The notes under the pieces: generated by a model
The model's database searches: none
What the model saw: only the letters and a program-made list of their open reading frames with translations
What the model was told of the DNA's origin: nothing
Program-made: the position numbers and the translations under genes
Shown here: piece by piece, positions 40,531 through 53,400 of the stretch
How the letters are laid out: each line of letters starts with the position of its first letter
Position numbering within the stretch: position 1 is the first letter of the stretch
Assembly (NCBI GenBank): GCA_024305405.1
Contig: JAKNDB010000110.1
Span: 1,984,001 to 2,048,000 of the forward strand
Direction of reading: 5' to 3'
Length of the DNA: 64,000 nt
Source: Dirofilaria immitis
Lineage: Eukaryota; Nematoda; Chromadorea; Rhabditida; Onchocercidae

Positions 40531-43500
40531 AATTAGCGAATTTATTAATTAAAATGATAGGAAAAAGAATCTAACTCTCGGATTCTAGCTACATTCTTCA
40601 TAATGCTTTATGTGGGATTTTGTACTTCATTTTTTAATTTTGATAAAAAAATTAAAGCCTTCTAGCTTTTTGAATTGAAAAATTGATAACATCTTAAGGA
40701 ATATACTTAGTTTTTCTGCAAATAATTTTGAAATCTTTCCTAATTCCATCTAAATTTTTCTTTTTTACTTCATATATTTTCTATATGAAGAAAATGTCCA
40801 TTCGTATATGACAACTAATTAACACTTATCTTTCTGTGTAAAAATAATTTTATAAATTTCATTTCAAAAATTTATACATCTTATTTGAATATATTACACT
40901 TACATAGATAAACAGAGATTATGCCCAAACTTCATGGTAAAACTAAAAATTTTAATCATTTTGATGGACTTAATAATTTTTCTGTCAGTTTTCGATAAAA
41001 CTGATAGAAAATAAGTTTTCATTTTGAACTTTTTGAACATAATGAAGTTAAATTTTTACTTATTCTTGCTTATCAATTGCCTCTTATCTTTCATTTTCCT
41101 TTTCCTCTGATTCAAATACTCTCGAAAATTCGACCCATAGAAAAGTTCGAGATGAAATAAAATACATATTTATTTGATGCACAATAATTAGATAAGCTGG
41201 GAAAACGAAATATTAAGTAAGAAAGCTCATAGATTTAAATTGAATTGAAGACAAAAGAAATAGTAATGAAAATTATATGCTGAATTGTTGGGTAGTATCG
41301 AAATAGGTAAAAAATTATGAGTTTATGATAAATTATGAACTTGATTAATTTTGCCACATTAAAAACAGCCACTGAATTAGGTATGCTTGAAGACAGAATT
41401 CATTTCAAAACTTTCTGTATTCGCTTAAATATCAATACAAGAAGAAATGTAATTCAATATAGAACTAATTTATATACTTGTTTTCTTTACTCTTATTGTT
41501 GTAATTATTTTTAATAAGATAATGATAAGTTCTGGAAAAAGAAATATAGAGCAGAAGATTTCAAAAATTTGAACAGATTGAAAACATTTGTGAAATATTG
41601 CTTGAAATTAATTCATTATGCATTGGTAAATGATTAAACTTATATTCCATCAATTTCAATATCATATAAATAAGTAAGATTAAACAACTTAGTAAAGTTA
41701 TCCTTAAATAAGGCATAACTTAAAATAATCCATTAAAATGTCGAGATTATCGATAGCATAAGAAAGCTTAGTAAGATATTGCTTTGCTAGAAAATAATAA
41801 ACAAAAGTTAGTAAGTAAGCATTTAAAAAATAAATACTGATAGCATTTCTTTATAAATGACCTTTTGGGAAATTTATGACTGAATTTCCCTTGCATTGTT
41901 AATTCAAATTTATTCCATTAGTTTAAAAAAGAAAAAATTAGTTTAAAAAAGGAAGAAGTTAAATTTATCCAACTTTATGAATATTAAATAAATTTTATTT
42001 CATAAAAGCAATCGTTAAGATACATATAACATTTTAGCAGATAATTGAATTCTTATAAACCTTTAATATTTCTCTGAAAACTCTTTTCCAAATAATTTCT
42101 AGAATTTTAGAAATTTCATATAAACATTCATTTTCAAGAGTACATTTTTTATCAATTATGGTCGTTTTTTATGAAATTTTTTTTTTGAAATAGTTTTGTT
42201 TCATTCAAAAATGATGCTAACTTAAACCTAATTTATATCGTTTCATAGTTATTACTTTTATCACTGTTCAAATCAATTATGAAAAATCGTATTCTTATAA
42301 TCAATGATATTATAAAAAGAATTGAACAATCAATAAAGAAATTCAATCATAATTTCATCAAATAACAGATTAATTATGTGATCAATCACAGAAATATACA
42401 TTTATATTTTAAAATTGAAAAGCTTGAAGATAACATATCACTGTAAAATAAACAGATCGATTCAGATTTTCAATCTTTTTTGAAAAAGTTTTTCCCATCA
42501 AAACTTCCGGCTATTTATGGACTTTCCAACTTTTATTTTAGAATATTTAGAAAAAGAAATTCAACAGTTATCTAAAGCCTAATATTTGTACCACTTTGAA
42601 AACTTTTTCCTAGTTTTAAATAAGTTGATTTGGTAGTGAAATTCTACATAGTTTGTAATTGCTAATCTTCCAAATAAAAAGTCTCGCACGCAATTTGTCC
42701 AATATATATTATTCCTTGGCATGAAGTGAAACTAATCATATGGAGAGAAGTAGAAAACTTGACTGATCGAGTCACGATATGATCATAAAATTTGGTTATG
42801 AATGGATTCTTAAATTGTTCATTTCTGAAATGAATAACTTTTACGAAGAATTTTAAAAGAAATTTCAAAAAAGCGAAATTAAAAATAGTATTAATTAATT
42901 ATAAGTCATTAATTTTTTGTCGAATAAATGAGATTAATCTTTAAATGATCCGAAGAATAAGATCTAATTAACATAAGTTTGAATTTAAAAGATATGATTT
43001 AACGTAACCAGATATGATTTGATGAAACAATGACCTTTGAACTATAAACGTTTAGCTTCTAAACAATTTTCAATATTTTCCCATTGAGATATTATTTATC
43101 TTTTCATTCTTTAATTAACTAATAATTTATTATTAATATTATCCAATTTTTTACAATCATTTTCTGCTTATCGTTTCTGCAAGAGAAAAAAATACCAAAA
43201 GTAGAAGTAAAATTAGATATTGAAGGTAATTGAAAGCGATGGATTGAATAATGTAATATAATATATAGTATTTTAAGTTTAGTAAAAATATAAAATTTAT
43301 TGCGATGAAATATGTTATGAATATTATTGGATAATATTGATGCTATCTTAGAGTATTATAGTAATAGCAATTTTCTACAAGGAGAAAATTTACATAACAG
43401 GTAAAAAATCGATATTCAAATATTTTTATCTTTCTATGTTTTTTAAATTATGCTTTCCTAATTTTTTTCCAGCTATAAATCGTATTTATTGATGATAATA

Positions 43501-44227
43501 ATATTAAAAAGAATTATAAAACAATTAAAATACTTTTGCTTTATTCACTAAAGATCGTTAATGATTATCCTTATGTTATTCGTTATTTTCTTGAATGATA
43601 AATCCTTTATTTCGAAAAACTGATAACACTATCTTATTCCAGCTTTATTTAATTACTGTAACTTCTTTATCATACGAAATATCCAAGTCTGATTCTACTT
43701 ATGTGATAAATAGCAACTCAAAATCCCTTGTGACATAAGCGGTGTGTCAAACAAATATGCATGTCGCAAATCACTGATATTTTTAAAAACAATAAATTAA
43801 ATCTCGAAATAATCCGGGCAGTTTTCATGCATCATTCATGCGTTGAAACAACGTACAAAACAGACTTCTCGCCAGTTCTAATATTATCGACGGTTCAAGA
43901 ATATGGAACAGTAAGAAACAAAGATAACGAATTTTAAAGTTTTACGCTGAAAAATTACGAATACAACTGGGTGCAAAGTGTTCGACAATATGATTGATAT
44001 CATGCAGTTCTGTGTATATATGACATTCATGTAACGCTGCGTGTATTCGACATGCATGCAATAGCTCATTTTTTAAAACTTTATTGGACAAGACCTTTAC
44101 AAAAAGAGACAATACTACGATAAAAATTTAAATCGATTCTTCAAACAACAACGACTCGTTTAAAAAAATGAAAAAAACTTGGGGAAAATGGAATAAGGAT
44201 TCGGGGCAAAGAATGATCCTGCTGATT
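40531..44227. other. mostly non-coding stretch
   Basis: No gene can be supported. On the minus strand, a strong acceptor (TAATTTTTCAG) near 43960 is followed by about 20 codons, and one missing T would let the frame run on through EPSIILELARSLFCTLF to a stop near 43827. It may be an isolated exon. Other open patches, such as 42555-42755 minus, have no splice partners. Confidence 0.4.
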
Positions 44228-45357
44228 TTAAATATGGAGAGTTAGAAGGAAAGGATCATGGTCATGATCGTGGTCATCATGGTCATGATCATGGTCATGA
44301 TCATGGTTGTGATCATGGTTATGATCATGGTCATGATCATGGTTATGATCGTGATTATGATCATGGTCATGATTCTGGTTATGATCGTGGTTATGATCAT
44401 GGTCATGGTTATGATCATGGTTATGATCATGGTTGTGATCATGGTTATGATCATGATTACGATCATGGTTGTGATCATGGTTATGATCATGGTTATAATC
44501 ATGATCGTCATCATCATCATTTGGGGTGGTATTGTTGGTGTCCTCATGATCAACTGATTTGATAGTCTTCTTCGGCGCTTTACGAAGTTGCTTCTTCTTC
44601 TTGCCACGTCTTTTCTTGAAAACATTTTTAGCACGCATGATTTTTTCTCCAGCCTAGAAGAACCAGTCGGATTCGTAATTTATGAATCATCAACTCGTCC
44701 ACATCATTCAATTTTTTACGTCAGCAAAGCGTAAGTTTGAAGAAAGGAAAATTGGCGTTCAGTAATAATTTCATAAAATTTGAGAACTAATATTTATTAA
44801 AAAAGTAAATGAAATGAATACTAAATTAATATCATCCGAAAAAATAAATCATTTAAATGATTAATACAGCTTTGCAAACTTACATCTCCACATGCAGTAA
44901 ACTTATGTTTACGCTCATGAAGCCAGTATTGATGTTTCGAGGATCCTGCACTCGATTCAGCTGTCGTATCCTTGCTGGTTTCAAGCACGCTGAGGTTTTT
45001 CTTGTCCTTTTTCACTTCAGGAGGAGTAATACGACCAGCCAGAATTGGAATCGAGCCCAATTCAACAGGAGCTCTATTGCTACCGGTCGAATTAGTAGTA
45101 TCGATGATACTAATTCCGGAATCGAAAACATTTTGTTCTAGCGGGCTGATTTCGAAAATATTTTGTTCTAGCGGGTTGGTTTCGAAAATATTTTGTTCTA
45201 GCGGATTGGTTTCTTCAGCAGACGTGCTATGGCAAAGTGGGACTGGTGGATTGGTGGAGGAAAAATCGGCAAGATTTGAGCCATCTCCTGAAGCGTTAAT
45301 CGAAGATCTTGGTCCCTTTGCGAGAATTTGATCGTCAATAACTTCGCCCTGATCCAT
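44228..45357 (-). CDS. His/Asp-rich, putatively metal-binding protein
   Basis: Two exons, 44884-45357 and 44228-44653, joined by a consensus GTAAGT donor and TTCTTCTAG acceptor in phase 0, give 299 residues. The start is the first ATG after an in-frame stop. The N-terminal half has three tandem motifs, TNPLEQNIFE, TNPLEQNIFE and ISPLEQNVFD, in an acidic Ser/Thr-rich setting. Exon 2 opens with a strongly basic patch (FKKRRGKKKKQLRKAPKK), a likely nuclear or nucleolar signal. It then runs into DDDDDHD and about 70 residues of alternating His-Asp/His-Asn, ending DPFLLTLHI. Dense His/Asp repeats usually bind zinc, nickel or copper (general knowledge). There is no signal peptide or membrane segment, so it is probably intracellular. 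No named family recognised. The repeat frame is chosen because only it continues the basic patch and exon 1. Confidence 0.72.
44257..44510 (-). repeat. (CATGAT/CATAAC)n hexanucleotide-type array encoding HD/HN repeats
   Basis: CATGATCATGGT-like units with C/T and A/G variation. The array is open in several frames of both strands; only one minus frame continues non-repetitive coding sequence. Confidence 0.85.
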
Positions 45358-45440
45358 GTCACTAACAGAGAATTTTGCTGATTAGGCCACACGACGCAAC
45401 AATAACCGGAAGAATGAGTTGAAGCCAACCGCTTCTTCCA

Positions 45441-45613
45441 ATTAAAGTGTCTTCCATAAATCGATATGCAAATTTTATTTGTATCAGTTTTGAAGCAATT
45501 TTGTCGATACAAAAACTCACAAATCTCGTATGCAAATTTCTAGTAAACTGCAAGATCTTGTATCGCATATCGATTTATGGAAGACACTTTAATTGCTATC
45601 GACAAAATTGCTT
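45441..45613. repeat. rearranged double inverted repeat upstream of the His/Asp-rich gene
   Basis: A 28-base arm at 45441-45468 (starting ATTAAAGTGTCTTCCATAAA) is perfectly reverse-complemented at 45566-45593. A second 17-base arm, AAGCAATTTTGTCGATA at 45493-45509, is reverse-complemented at 45597-45613. Both pairs are in the order a-b-a'-b', so this is not a simple hairpin but an inverted duplication or a pair of interlocked stems. It lies about 85 bases upstream of the start codon at 45357. Confidence 0.85.
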
Positions 45614-47424
45614 GCTTCATCTGAAAATTTATCATTTCAAATAGTACTAATATTTTTAAAAATTAATTTAATAAAGAAAAACTAAAATTTTTTAAAATTA
45701 ATTTTTCGTATTAATTACCTTTATTTTCACTTAAATTGGCATTAATTTTATTAGCAAAAATACTTCTTTATTTATTTCTCCATTATGAACGAAAGGAGTT
45801 TGTAAATTGATAAAATAAAAATAATTTATACTAAGTGATGACTTTTCTAATATAGTAGAACATAATGATTAAGCTTTTTGATATTAAATTCTAGTTATCT
45901 AGATTTATTTATCATTCATATATTTAGTCATTTAAAATCCTTTTAAAATCATTTAGCTTTTTTAATTTAATTATTTAATATTCGAACTTGGACTTTTTTA
46001 CGGCGAAACCTTTAAAAATTCGAATTCATTTAATAATGTGAAGAATTATTGTATGTTTAATTCATTCCTGTTATCTTTTACTTGAAAACTTAAAAATATA
46101 TACCATATTATAGAAGCTATTTTTTTAAATCAAAACTTTACTTTTATAGAAGAAAATTTCAAAATATGATAAGAATGATATAATATATTATATAATTAAC
46201 AATACCAAATTTTTCCAAGCGTCAATGATAATACTCATATGCTTAGATAGTTGAAGTTATTGATCACATAATTTGATTAATTATTAACTAGGTTATTAAA
46301 ATGTAGCATAATCTGTAAAAATAACCAAATAAACCATCCATTTGTATAAATTTTTTTATTTTAACTCTTTAATATCGAGCAGAATGAAAGTTTACATATA
46401 ATAAAGGCACAATATTTCTTAATATAATACATACTAAAGGGAATAAAGAAAAATTTCTTTTTTTTTTGAGTATAATAATCGAAGTAATATTGCATCAATA
46501 AACTGGAATAATCTTTTTATCATTCCTATTCCGATTTACTAATTTCAATTTTGAAATAAAACTGATCTAATGAATAAGTTTAATATTCGGAAAAAAACGG
46601 CACAAAATATCAAAGGTAATGGTAAAGATAAGGCACATGTTAGCTTTGATTAATAAAAGTAGCAAAGTATAATGATAGAAGAAAAAAATCGCAGTGTGAT
46701 ATGATGACTAATTTAATATTATAATCTATTTAAAAAGGAAATTCTCACATGAAAAAGTAAGGGAAAGGATTAAAATTGTATTCTTAATTAAGAAATCAAA
46801 AGGAATAAACCACAAAGTATATGTAAGCTAACTATAAATTCCAAAACATTTTATTAATTTTTCTTATTTTGAAAAAAAGAATTTTTTAATTTTCTTATTA
46901 AAAGAAAGATAGTCTATTCGCTTTTTGAAATAGTGGCTTATCATGAATTTTCTACTAGCAAATCATTTTTGGAAATCATAACTTATCGAGAATTATCAGG
47001 AATTTTCTACTAACAAATACTATATGCGCTAATAATATATTTAGAAAACAAATTGCATAAGAAAAAAGAAAGATGGAAAACTATAATCAGCGGCGAATGT
47101 ATGAAAGTGTAACATTTTTGCTTGGTTAGAAATTGAAGAATTTATAATATCCTTGAATTTGCTTTCTTTTCAATCTATTAGTAAATAGATGAGGGAAAGG
47201 GAAATTGAAGGACAGCTTCATGAATTATGCGGTTCAGGTCAATAGCTCAAAATAGAATTATGCGATTCAGATCAGTAGATCAAAAAAGAGGTCAGGCATT
47301 TCTACAAGGAAGGGAGACAAAATTCAAAATAAAATTTTTTTCATCTTGATGACAAACTGATAATCTGAGAAGCCAGGGCCGCAATCACATTTAAGAACGA
47401 TGTAGTGGAATTTTAAAAGTCTAC
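45614..47424. other. intergenic region between glycogen synthase 3' end and the His/Asp-rich gene
   Basis: AT-rich without supportable exons. Near 47218-47287 an imperfect tandem repeat of about 33 bases (GAATTATGCG(G/A)TTCAG(G/A)TCA...) lies within the probable glycogen synthase 3' UTR. A looser repeat of TTTTCTACTA(G/A)CAAAT occurs near 46947-47015. Confidence 0.5.
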
Positions 47425-50400
47425 CTAATTGGCATCCGCCCAAGCTTTTGCTTCAAATTCTTCTTGTTCTGCAGTATCCGAATCATCGCTCAGATAAGGT
47501 GATACGCATCGACTTGCAGTCGGTGTTGATGGTGCGGAATTTGGACGAGACATTTTCTTCACAGTTTCTTCAATTACTTGCTTGAAATTTGGATGTGTAG
47601 CTTCCAGTGCTTTCCGTCGTGCTTCCCGATAAAACTGTAAGCTTCCATAGATATTTTTGATGGACAAGTTTTAATTTCAGACACTAATTTATCGGAATCT
47701 GCAACATTAAATGAGGATGAACCCACCGTTCCGAGAGTTTTCCAATCTATAAGTTCGCTGAGTCGTTCCGTTCGATTCCGCATAATAATACGCTGACGGC
47801 GAGAAAGTAATCTGCAAAAAAAACACGTGTTTTTAATTTCGAATTGATCTTGAAATCGGTCAACAATATCGAAATGGTTCGAAATCAATTAAAAAAAAAG
47901 CATATAATATTTTAACTAACGTGAAATTGTAAAGCGTTTTGCAAGTTCATCAATAGATTCATTAGGTTCTTTGAATCGACGATCAATAACAAAAATTCCG
48001 AATGTATGAGGATCCTGTACTTGTTCCTGAATGAAGCATCCAAATCCTGAGAGATTAGTTGTAACTGATGGAACACCCATTACTGTACATTCAGCTGCAA
48101 AAATTAATATAAATTTGGATAGTCAAAAACTGTATATATAAGGAAGTCATGATTGGTGATAAAAATCAAGAAATACCAAACCTGGTGTATATCCCCATGG
48201 TTCATAGTAACTCGGAAAAACACCCATATGACAACCGCGAACAAAATCTTCGTAATCCAAATTCATTAAGGGCGAAACGGATGATAAAAATTCCGGATGG
48301 AATATTACCTCCAATGTATTCAAATATCAGAATTATTCGCAGTCAATGTATAAAAATGGAAAATCAGAAAATCAATCATATAGAACCCACTCACTTTAAC
48401 GCGATCAAACGGTTGATTAATAAGTTGAGTACGTCGAAAAGCATTTAATACGGGATCACAAGCATCATCAAGCATATTATGTGTACATATTGGAGGCAAA
48501 TTGTCACGCTTAAATAATTAAACAAAATTAATAACCTCTTTAGAATTTAATATTAAATTCGAAGAAATTTTGAATTAATCCTAAATTTTTGAAATTTTCC
48601 AAAAGGATGCCTATAACAAAGTTTATTATTGTTTATATTTTGTCGTTTACTAAATAAGGTTACCTTTGCATTTAATATGCAACGTTTTAATTGGATACGC
48701 TCATCCGGAAGTAGCAAATCATCCATTTCTGGTATGCGACCTCTAAAATATCGTCATTTTTTAATTTGCAGACATTTTCGAAATATGAATGAATCCATAA
48801 TATTCAGTTTCCCACTTTAGAATTCATAAGAATATTACTTTCTGTCCGATCAAAATAATTTATTGGATTTTATTTTAATCAGAAATCAGTTAAAAATTGA
48901 TCTAAGCAGCAAATGAAATGATTGATACGCAGCTTTCTTTCAAAAAATCGATGACATCCAATAATAAGTAATATTGTTAAAATAACAAATTCAGCCTAAT
49001 GAATAGTTAAGCAATTCAAGTTTTTAGTATTATGTAGTAAATTTTAGTCGTTAATCTAAGATTCGAATTTTTGAAATTTTGCCGAAACTTTTCAGGTTTT
49101 AATGTACATCCTCACCTGTTAAGGATGATCTAAATTTTGTAATTTTACCTACGGTTAAATTTCTCTTTTTAAAACAGAATTAAAATTGTATAATTGCTCT
49201 AAAATCTGATAAGAATATTCACATCGAATAATTGGGAAATCAATATGTCTATATTCTTATCACCAATTCTACAAAATTCAAAACATTGAAACAAACTTCA
49301 AGCAAGCTTCGAACATTCTTGATGCCAAATTTTCCTTAATTCTTGATACTGTATCATGTAATTGCTTGCATACCGCTTGACCTTTTAGCGATTCTACGTT
49401 GAATGAATTTGCTGCAGCGGGATAAATAATAAATGCAATCACAGTGACATCTTTACAGTTTGGATCAGTTGATATCTAAATTACATCACTGATTGGATGC
49501 TCGTATCAATACAAAAAAAAAAAGAGATGACAGAAAGCAATTATTTTAAAAAATAAAACAAAAAAATTTTTAAACAATAGAAAAGTGAGCATGCATGAGG
49601 AACGATGTTTCAGATAGATTAATTTGCTTGCTTCATGCAGTTTTATTAGAAAGTTCATTAGTATCAGTTCATTATTTTTACAGTAAATAAAAATTTACTG
49701 TAAAAATAAAAATAAGAAATGCATGCATATTAAAAGTGAACAAAGAGGAGAAACAGAAAATGAAAAAGATTCAAAATAAATTAAGAAGAATAATATTTAA
49801 ATATTGAAATGAATAGTTCGATTAAATAATACCTTTTAATTTTAGAAATGAATAGACAAAGTTTAAATTTAAAAAAAAAATGCAATTAGATATACGATGC
49901 GATGTGCTATACTTGCTTGGAAAAAATTTTATTTGAATTAAAAATAACAGCAATTACACTTAATGCATTTGAAAACCAAAAAACACATAAATTTTACTTA
50001 AATATTTTATCTTTATCAGTAAAATGTTTTTTCGTTATCAGCAAAATTTGGCAAAATATCAAAAATGCTTCTCAATATTAATTGGATGATAATCTATTAT
50101 TATTTGATAAGATTTTCAAATCTTTCATAAACATAAACACTACACTAAAATTTTAGTTATGTATCATTCCTTTATAGAAATGCCATTCAATAGCTTTACT
50201 TTTAAGGATTCATTGAGAAATGCAAAATAAGATAACAAGCTAGAAAAACAAAAAGAAAAACGAGAAAAAGAATTTTGAATCAATTTTTATTCTCTGTAAA
50301 ATTTCTTGATCAAATCTCGATTAAATTCTAAGCGCCTCATTAGTAAAGTTGCGAATTAATTGCGAAATAAATTCAACTAAAAATTTCAGGTAATGTCATG

Positions 50401-53400
50401 AAAATTTAGATATTAATTATCTATTGTTAAAAATTCCTTTTTCATCAGCAAAACCCAGACATATCGAAATCTCGCTAAAGCGATACTTTTATATCAACAA
50501 TTTTTATGGTATAATTATAATATAACTGATATGAATTCATTAATGTTCATATTGCTGATGGATTGATTGGTATTTGGTGCACGCGTATATAACATTTTCG
50601 GTCCATCAATGAACGAAAGATATTACAGAATAATCGAGGAAATATCGATGATCCACACGTGGAAGACTGACGTAAGTTATAATTTAAGAATGAGTAAAAA
50701 AGCCAGTTAAATGCACTTTGTGCATAGGGTAACGCATGAACGAGATACATAAGAATAACTTGCTGTGAATCCATTAATGCATCGGTAGGATTATTTTTGT
50801 CATTACCCAATAATTCTGGATAATTTATCACTCTCGAATTCTTTGTGGCGATCAACAATGTATGGTTGCTTAGTGGAAAATTATGCTGCGAAATATTAGT
50901 ATTTTCCAATATTTCTGCACTGTCTGCAAGTATTAGATTCTCGAGAAATAAATTCAATGTTCCAAAGGAATTTGAAAATACCAAGTTTTCATTTCCTTCT
51001 TCGTCCTTTCTCGAACTTTAGAATATTGTTTAAATTTAATAGGAAAAAGTAAGAAATCCTCGTTAATATATATCAATGTAAGTAAATTTCTCTCTATTCT
51101 TTCTAGCAACAATGACAAATAATCTTTGTAGCATTTTATGGAATGTGTGTGAAATATGATAATTAATAGAAATACCTGCAATAACTATCACACAATTACT
51201 TATAATTAACTAGCAAAAAGTAAACAGTTTCAATGATCCAGTAATCTAGCTAATGAATAAATAAAATATATTTGACCGAAATAGATAGCGAAATTGGTAA
51301 AAGATCATATCTGAACTTTAATAGAATTTATATCGAGGATGTTACTGCACTGTATTCTCGATTTAATGGAAATATCGAAGAAACAAATAATAACAAACCT
51401 TGAAACATTGTGAAGAATCTGACGACCCAGTAAGGTGTCCAACAGATAAAGTAAAATGCAACTACTAAAGCAGAAGATTTTACAATATGACTGAGTGAAA
51501 TAATACTGTGCGAATTGTAACTAGCATTAGTGGTCGAAACTGATGCTAAATTCTTATGGGTATGACGATAGAGTCGATGGAGGATAACTACGTAAACAGT
51601 ACATATCAGAAATAACGGTGTCACGTAACAGAATAAGAGTTGCAGTACGTCAAATATTCGTGACATCTCGACGGTACACTTTGCATGAATCATCTGATTC
51701 GTATCTAGCATATCATTGACTTCACTATGATATAGAATAGGAATGATGAAAAATAATGAGAAGGTGAAGCATAGAAATAGGACAAAACATGCGAATCTAG
51801 GTTGCCTTAATGATAACAGCATCGGTAAGCGGACCGCAATACACCGATCAATACTTAAAGCTGTTAACAGTAAGGGTGATAATGATTTATTAGCACCCTC
51901 ACAGAGATACATTAACTTGCATAAAATGATACCAAAAGGCCATTCATTACGGAAAATATCGACTACAAGGAATGGTACCGGCAATACAGAAATCAGATCA
52001 ACCACTGATAATACTAACAAATAGATGGTTACCGAATTTTGGGCTGATTTTTCATATGCTGCTTACGGGTCATATTCGATCGGAAATTGTTATGCGTTTG
52101 ACTTAATACCATAGATATTACCCAAATATTACCTAATAAGGCTATTACAGCCAATGTAGAATATAGCAATGCAACCCAATATTCCATCGAATTTGGCTCC
52201 ATTTTTATTTAGTTAGCAAAATTAAGTTACAGCATCAGTAAGAACTTTCAAAAATTTAATCAATCATTCTATCTGGAATTCATCGATAACCTAAAATGGA
52301 TCCATTGAGATCTTCGTATATAATCTCGAATAACTGTGGTCAAATTCTAAAGTAAATAAATATTGAACAGAATTAGAAACGAAAGTTAATTGCAATCTTC
52401 CAATCAAATAATCCCATAGATAACGTGAATTTCAATAATTAAATTTATCAAATTTAACAATCGAAAACAAATATTCGTGATCGGCGTGAAATTTTGACAT
52501 CTTGCTTGGTAGAAGTAACAACGCAATACTTTTTAAATAAAACTTCTTATATTCATATAATGTTTAAGTAAAAGTTTGATAAATTTTAACATAATTACTT
52601 AGATTGGTATCTTAGGGAACAAACTAAGACTAATGAAATGATAGTAAGATCAGGAAGTATTTTTATGCTTTCATAAAAAAGGAAGTAAATTAAACAAATG
52701 AAATTTTTCTTCCGAACAAAAATAAATAAAAAAAAGAAATAGTGAGAATGAGATAGTAGTAAATATATACATGTAGTATATACTAGTACTTTTTAAGTAG
52801 TACTTTTTAAAATATAGTAGTACTTTTTAAATGAAAATGAAACGATGAATGGATTTGGATATCTTTCTACCTAATTGAATATGGTGATGTCATTTAATAA
52901 AGTACGCAAATAGTGAATAATTCGAAGATGGTAACTTATTTCAATTATTTTATGATAATTTCACAAAGCAACAAATTTTTTTAAACATTTAATTTGAAAA
53001 AAATGACGTACAACTATCTGTATCTGTTCAAAATTTGAACAATTTTTTCATCATTTCATTTGTTTTTGTCTTTTTTTGATAAATAGCAATTTAATCACTA
53101 GGATAATTGCACATACACAATCAATTTATAATCGCTAAAACATTAGATAAATGGATTTTATGAGCTTTTTAATCTTTTAAATATCATTGAAACTTATTCA
53201 AATTCTTCTCGAAGTCCTACTGATAAGTTTTCAATTTCTGATAAGTATTTTTCTTTGCTCTATCGTAATTATTACAATACTAAATGAAAAATACAAACAT
53301 TTAATACAGCATAACAGAAAATCAGAATCATTCAAGCATATAATGCGCCAAATTTTTAAGCATATTAAATTTAAATAAGCACTAGTTTCCCGTAAGATGT

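Noticed and set aside
44242..44634. Met/Ile-rich alternative frames across the hexanucleotide array
   Set aside because: They do not continue the upstream exon; the HD/HN frame joins it with correct splice phase.
44857..45331. Plus-strand open frames opposite the PLEQN repeat exon
   Set aside because: They are antisense shadows of a coding exon, with no splice or family support.
48149..48448. 99-codon plus-strand open frame at 48.1-48.4 kb
   Set aside because: Antisense to glycogen synthase exons 14 and 15.
51743..52024. Plus-strand open frame opposite the GPCR first exon
   Set aside because: Shadow of the conserved receptor coding sequence.
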